DNA of 22,818 nt from Pleurotus djamor (taxonomy: Eukaryota; Basidiomycota; Agaricomycetes; Agaricales; Pleurotaceae). The notes below the pieces were generated by a model. It ran no database searches. It was not told the origin of the DNA and saw only the letters and a list, made by a program, of their open reading frames with translations. The translations under genes and the position numbers were made by a program. Position 1 is the first letter of the stretch, and each line of letters begins with the position of its first letter. Positions 18,801-22,818 of this stretch are shown here, piece by piece. Location: assembly GCA_029747585.1 (NCBI GenBank), contig JAPEVF010000718.1, forward strand, positions 1 to 22,818, written 5' to 3'.

Positions 18801-19102
18801 TGGTCTCGTCGTTCGTGCTTTCGAACAATGTCCTCAACACGAAGACTACGTTTACCGTTCAAAACTTTGACAAGTCTTCCCTGGCGATGACACCGCCGTC
18901 TGGAAGCCGAGTTTTTGTGAAGAGCATCACTATCAATGGGAACCCTAGCCCAAGTTTATGTTGGATTGACTTTGACGATGTCGTTGGTGGCGGGAACATC
19001 GTCATTGAGGTGGACTCGGATGCAAGTGCTGCAGCCGCAGTTGGGTGTGGATCAGGTGAAGGTGCACTTCCAGATTCATTAGAAACTGGTGGCTTTGCGT
19101 GA
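15832..19102 (+). CDS. Secreted GH92 alpha-mannosidase, 16 exons, one frameshift
   Basis: GH92 enzymes are calcium-dependent exo-alpha-mannosidases, often alpha-1,2, acting on mannans and N-glycans. Exons: 15832-16026, 16089-16155, 16211-16360, 16421-16641, 16703-17116, 17174-17262, 17316-17419, 17471-17504, 17553-17688, 17743-17761, 17813-17922, 17977-18138, 18194-18296, 18344-18434, 18490-18639, 18693-19102. The 15 introns are 47-62 nt and phases agree. The predicted protein is about 817 residues with a signal peptide ending near A-Y-A (residue 26). GH92 landmarks: P-G-A-A-V-P-H-G-M near 53-63, M-H-D-E-G-T-G-G near 92, Y-V-Q-G-G-S-D-G near 425, G-N-E-P near 644 (its Glu matches the family's proposed catalytic acid), G-N-D-D-S-G near 685 (catalytic-base region), L-Y-P-V-P and L-I-G-S-P after 703. 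One extra T in the TTT at 18754-18756 breaks the frame after codon 702; read literally, the protein ends at 18870 and loses the conserved C-terminus. A sequencing error or a recent null allele would explain it. Everything else is intact. Confidence 0.93.
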
Positions 19103-19180
19103 AGTCAATACAAATAATCCATTCAATCCAATAATCTTTTATCAGAAGACTGCGTTTCGTTGAATACCTCGGCGAAGTAC

Positions 19181-20104
19181 TCATGATTTGTATGTGATAT
19201 AAATATCAACGCCATCGACATGGTTTCTCCAAAGTGCTTGCTAAACCACGAAGAATTAGCGTGGATAACAGACAGGGCAATGAAGCATACCTTCGCTCTA
19301 GAGAAAATTGCGATTCTGTCCCCATCCTCCAATAACTCAAGGAAGCCTTTGCCACGACCAGCACCTGTACTCAGATCTTCTTCCGCGTCATCGATACGAT
19401 GGATGTCGTTGGACTTCCAGGTGATACGATGCTGGAGCGTTTCAATGTTGGCTGTTAAATTGCGCTGGATTCGCCACCTCGTTGACTTGTTGGTTGGGTT
19501 GCCAATCTCTGTATAATATCCAGGACCAGGAGCGTCTTCGTCTTCGGGCTCTGCGATACGAAGTCGCGCGATGTTCACGGGACCATCGACCTCAACAGCA
19601 TCTACCCATCCAAGGGAAGGCGTCGGTGTATCGGATAGACGGAAGATTCCAGCTTCGAACCAAGTGTTCGATTGTCGATAAGTCCCTATGACGAATCTCC
19701 GAGTTCAGCGACAGCATAGCGAACATAGTCGAAAAGGACGCACCCCATTCAGCGAAGGTAGCCCAACCTTGATCATGGCTACGTGTAACGAACACGACCT
19801 TGATCACCTTCCTTCCACCAGTTTGTATCGGAGGGGTCATCATGTAACACCAGTCGACGACATTTCCATCATCAGGATCGCGAGAGTACTGCCCGCTGAC
19901 TGCATCTCCATCCAAGTACTCATCCTTCGAATACAAATGAGTCGGCCAGTCATCCACGAAGTCAAGGATGACTTCGATCAGTTCTGGGGGAAACCATTGC
20001 AGTAGAATCGAACGGATGTTGGCGAGGGCGGTTTCATCGGGGTCAAGGTGTTTCCACTGCTTGGGCGCGACGGGTTTCTGAGGGCTGGCCATCTTTTGGC
20101 CCAT
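19181..20104 (-). CDS. Uncharacterised Agaricomycete family protein
   Basis: Three exons on the minus strand: 20104-19744, 19685-19291 and 19240-19181. The introns are GTGCGT..TCATAG (58 nt) and GTATGC..GTTTAG (50 nt), phases agree, and the protein is 271 residues. It begins with a helix resembling the start of an F-box or similar adaptor (W-F-P-P-E-L-I-E-V-I-L-D-F-V-D-D-W-P). It continues with a beta-rich region holding S-H-D-Q-G-W-A-T-F-A-E-W-G-G-T-Y, N-T-W-F-E-A-G-I-F-R and W-R-I-Q-R-N, and ends R-N-H-V-D-G-V-D-I-Y-I-T-Y. I recognise the layout as a common uncharacterised family in mushroom genomes but cannot give a function. The frame extends upstream without an ATG, so the start at 20104 (M-G-Q-K-M-A-S) is a choice; a further 5' exon near 20210 is possible but out of phase. 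It converges with GH92, with only 78 bp between stop codons. Confidence 0.75.
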
Positions 20105-20301
20105 GCAAGTTGGCAGTGGCTGAACGGTTTGAACGTTGACGTGGAAATGCAAGCATCCTAGAATTAGCGCGATTCCATAAAAGATTTAGGTTGGTCGTAC
20201 ATAGCTCGGAGTTTCATGGTGATAACCACTTGGCGTGTTGTAAAATTGATTCAAAGCAATACAACTACATACTCTACAACTATTCAATCTATACTACTTG
20301 A

Positions 20302-21129
20302 TCATATCGTCGCGGGCAGCGCATCTATCCGAGCCTTGATATCCTGCAAGGTTCCATACGACATACATACACTCTCAAAACATCTCTGACATTCGGCATC
20401 GCGGGCACATTGAGCAAGAAAGTCCACCTCGAACAACCCATCTGTCGTAGGCGCAGTAGCCAGCCTCTCCTTCGCCTTCTTCTCAAACTCTTTCCACCAC
20501 TTTGGAGTGCGGAAAAAGCTATGCACGGACCCTGTGCACAGAGCGCACTTGAGGTTATCCAGTGATGCCAACGTGAGCACTTCCTGCGCTGCCCGAGAAC
20601 GACACCGATGGAGATCCAGAAGTTGATGGTAAGAATACGCTGATATAAACTTCAATTCATCCGAAATCGGACAATCCAACACGTTGAAGCGGAGCGTATA
20701 TCGTGATGCGACTTTGGCTTCAAAGTCCAAATCATAACGGCAGGCGACAGCGAAGATACGGATTGGATATTCTTGGAGGAAGTGCGGGGATATGAGGTGT
20801 TTTCGGAGGGCGGATACGACAGCGTCAAATTCGTATTTGATTGCAGCGCCTAAGACCGCCACCACGTCCTCGAGTATTTCGAGTTGAGGATCCGGGATGG
20901 GGTAAAGGAACCTCAGCAACGCGTCGAGGACCTTGCTCGATTCACTCATCGAGATGAGGGGGATGGCTTCAGTGGATTCTTTCGGTTTTGGCAGGCTGAA
21001 CATTGTGCGGAAAAATGGAGACCCCGCCGAGAGTATGCAGCGATGAACCCGGTAGTGGGTAGGTTGCGGTTCGTTGGATACCAGGACGATATCGGCATCG
21101 TCGGCTTTGAACTCATAAGGGTGAGTCAT
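20302..21129 (-). CDS. BTB/POZ domain protein
   Basis: A single 275-codon frame runs from ATG 21129 to a stop at 20302. Residues about 10-115 form a BTB/POZ fold: D-A-D-I-V-L-V-S, Y-R-V-H-R-C-I-L-S-A-G-S-P-F-F-R-T-M-F, I-S-M-S-E-S-S-K-V-L-D-A-L-L-R-F-L-Y-P, then A-A-I-K-Y-E-F-D-A-V. The C-terminal part is helical and contains C-A-L-C and later C-A-R-D-A-E-C-Q-R-C-F-E-S-V-C, a Cys-rich arrangement frequent in fungal relatives that might bind metal. BTB proteins mediate dimerisation and often link targets to cullin-3 ubiquitin ligases. This family is expanded in Agaricomycetes and individual roles are unknown. No intron is needed. It lies in the same direction as both flanking minus-strand genes. 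Confidence 0.9.
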   Translation of the reverse strand: MTHPYEFKADDADIVLVSNEPQPTHYRVHRCILSAGSPFFRTMFSLPKPKESTEAIPLISMSESSKVLDALLRFLYPIPDPQLEILEDVVAVLGAAIKYEFDAVVSALRKHLISPHFLQEYPIRIFAVACRYDLDFEAKVASRYTLRFNVLDCPISDELKFISAYSYHQLLDLHRCRSRAAQEVLTLASLDNLKCALCTGSVHSFFRTPKWWKEFEKKAKERLATAPTTDGLFEVDFLAQCARDAECQRCFESVCMSYGTLQDIKARIDALPATI

Positions 21130-21590
21130 GATGAAGAGGGAGCGGCGACTAGAGGTGAAGTGAGGTGGCGGAAGGGAGCATTCAGAGTGCGTACGAGGGC
21201 CGTATGGTTATTTATGTCTTTCTTGTGCTGTATACACGTTGCGCCAATATCGCATCACAACATGATGAATTGGGATGGAGATGACAAAGGGTGGCTTTCA
21301 CGAATCACCTGCATCCTTGGTCGTCAAAATCGAGAAGATTTGCTTCCGGAGTGTCGTCAGCAGGGCAACTCGGAATGCAACCAACCCCAGCGTCTATATA
21401 TGGGCTAGGACAGGCTAGGACCTCCAAATAACGGCCCGATGGTTGCAATCCATTTCAGTGAACCTTCGATTGGGAACCGCCCAGTCTTTCAACAAGCGTT
21501 CGATGAGATAAGGCAAAGAAAGAGAGATAGTAAAAGTAATATCGCAACGAGTCCAAGAGAATCCAAGTCAGGGAACACTCGGGATGGAAG
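21130..21590. other. Spacer upstream of the BTB gene
   Basis: The 461 bp between the BTB start codon and the stop of the next gene should hold the BTB promoter. Plus-strand frames (20884-21408, 21439-21627) are shadows of the flanking genes or spacer reading and carry no domain. A TATATAT-type string lies near 21394, about 265 bp upstream of the BTB start. Confidence 0.4.
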
Positions 21591-22818
21591 TCAATGTGAC
21601 GATTTGGTGACGGGCTCCCCGGCATAACGTAGAAGCCAATAATAATCTTCAGGAAACCAGGGCTCTGGAGTGCAGCTTTCGACTTGGATGTCCGACCACT
21701 GAGTAGCAAGGACTTCACCTTGATTCGACCGGCTGATATTCCAAAGGCGACCATCAAGAGCGACAACCTCAACTCTGAGATCAGAGACAAGACTAGCGAC
21801 TTCACCGTAAGGAAGGTATTCGTTTGGGCTCGAAGCGCTGAGGAAGCGAAGGTTTTGTAGTCGAGGCAGCTCGGCAACCTGAGAAAAAAGGAGATGAGAT
21901 CCTTTCCGTTATAAAAGCAAGAAAGAAGGGGAGTAACACACAAAATGATGGACGGCATACTCAAGTTCTCCGGCATTACGCTTGTCAACTGACCAACCCA
22001 AGTGTAGAGCGTCTAGGTCATTGGGGAAGGCGAGACACATACTGCGAACATGGTTCGTAGATATGTAATCATCCGACATAAGGCCCAAGGTTTTGAGAGA
22101 TTTGAGACTTCCGATCGAGGGTAGGAGATTGTTGACAATAGTATCCCAACGTATTTTAGCACCATAGAAGAACAACCTCTTAAGATGTGTACGAGTCTTG
22201 ATGAATGAGGAGAGCATTTCAAGCATCTCTTCGAAAGTACTCAAGTTTTCGCTTTGAATGATGCAGAGGGACCGCAAATGAAGTGAAGTAGTCGTGTTCG
22301 AAGCAAGAGTCGCGAAATACTCGAGAGGCAACGTACCAATAAGGGTTAAGGTCGTAATATTGGTTGCATGGCGGCATATCAGGTCTAGAACCGAGTGAGA
22401 GATACTTCCTGTGCAGTATATTTCGATTTCGGTGAGTGTATCAAACAACCGTATGGGTAGTTGAAGGAGTAGATCGGCCGATAGGGCAACTTTGGTGAGG
22501 GTATTGGAATTTTCACTGAGAAAATTCAAGGCTGCCTTGTCCTGAGGGGGGTCAATGTCGATATACTGCAATTGAGTGATGTAGCCTTCTAGGAATCGCG
22601 GCAAGTCCTGGAATAAGAGGATTTCACGAAGCCGATGGAGATGAGCCAAACTTGGGTACGAATGGGTTCTACAAGATATAGTGTCAGTATAAGCTTCTGA
22701 TCACGATGGAGAGACTGAAAGTGTACTTCGGAAAGTGTAAAGTGTGGAGAGTCGGGGGTAGACTCGCCGCAATCACAGAGGGGAGGTCAGTGTGAAACCA
22801 ATGCAACGCGCGTAGATT
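21591..22818 (-). CDS. F-box/LRR-type protein, 5' end beyond the window
   Basis: Minus-strand exons are 22818(edge)-22727, 22668-21942 and 21878-21591 (stop TGA at 21593-21591). The introns are GTACAC..TTGTAG (58 nt) and GTGTGT..TCTCAG (63 nt), and phases agree, giving at least 368 residues. The visible part is a series of irregular leucine-rich segments: L-R-A-L-H-W-F-H-T-D-L-P, L-R-E-I-L-L-F-Q-D-L-P-R-F, L-Q-Y-I-D-I, L-T-E-I-E-I-Y, L-K-S-L-K-T-L-G-L, L-D-A-L-H-L-G-W. The last exon carries the motif P-R-L-Q-N-L-R-F-L-S and ends E-P-W-F-P-E-D-Y-Y-W-L-L-R-Y-A-G. This layout matches the C-terminal substrate-recognition half of basidiomycete F-box proteins. The F-box itself would lie outside the window. 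The shadow frame across 21455-21988 is not a gene. Confidence 0.85.

Noticed and set aside
20884..21408. 174-codon plus-strand open frame
   Set aside because: It is antisense to the BTB/POZ domain coding region and spacer, with no domain.
21455..21988. 177-codon minus-strand open frame
   Set aside because: It is a shadow frame. The real exon of the F-box/LRR-type gene uses another frame after a clear 63-nt intron.
1..22818. tRNA, rRNA, CRISPR arrays, telomere repeats, bacterial-type operons
   Set aside because: I found no cloverleaf-like B-box context, ribosomal segments, spaced direct repeats of CRISPR type or terminal telomeric repeats by eye. A dedicated RNA scan was not possible.

Overview
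The window looks like nuclear DNA of a mushroom-type basidiomycete (Agaricomycete). The evidence is many short introns of about 45-65 nt with GT-AG ends, lineage-typical F-box, BTB/POZ and FunK1-like kinase sequences, a spliced GH92 mannosidase, and no operons or bacterial signals. The species cannot be named from the sequence. A few N positions show it is draft-quality, so single-base frameshifts must be read with care.

The left part (1 to about 10 kb) holds no intact gene that I can recognise. Positions ~200-3480 carry a strongly diverged, roughly 300-bp-periodic array. Read on the minus strand, its units look like exon-plus-intron modules with a recurring S-Y-V..P-L-T-E-F-x-K-G-W motif. 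Positions ~4166-5850 carry a second array of similar period, with plus-strand intron-like boundaries. Then come a decayed multi-exon ORF (6420-7018), an HSP70 pseudogene fragment with a frameshift and a stop (7083-7560), and a segment bounded by ~37-bp imperfect inverted repeats (8667-10012).

The middle (10-15.2 kb) has one intact F-box/LRR-like gene (10041-11471, minus). It also has two more copies of the left-array module (near 12640 and 13200), a truncated FunK1-like kinase pseudogene that abuts one of these copies (13222-13749, minus), and an unrecognised spliced gene with an apparent frameshift (13928-14851, plus).

The right part (15.2-22.8 kb) is gene-dense. A 478-bp, nearly fully palindromic MITE (15217-15694; ends CACTGCG, candidate 3-bp target duplication ATG) sits 137 bp upstream of a 16-exon secreted GH92 alpha-mannosidase gene (15832-19102, plus). 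That gene has one apparent extra T near its 3' end. Three minus-strand genes follow: a three-exon member of an uncharacterised Agaricomycete family (19181-20104), a single-exon BTB/POZ protein (20302-21129), and an F-box/LRR-type protein that runs off the right edge (21591-22818).

Functionally the intact genes are not a pathway. GH92 would act outside the cell or in the secretory route on mannose glycans. F-box and BTB proteins are usually substrate adaptors of cullin ubiquitin ligases and are expanded in these fungi. The most unusual structures are the tandem exon-like arrays and the palindromic MITE.
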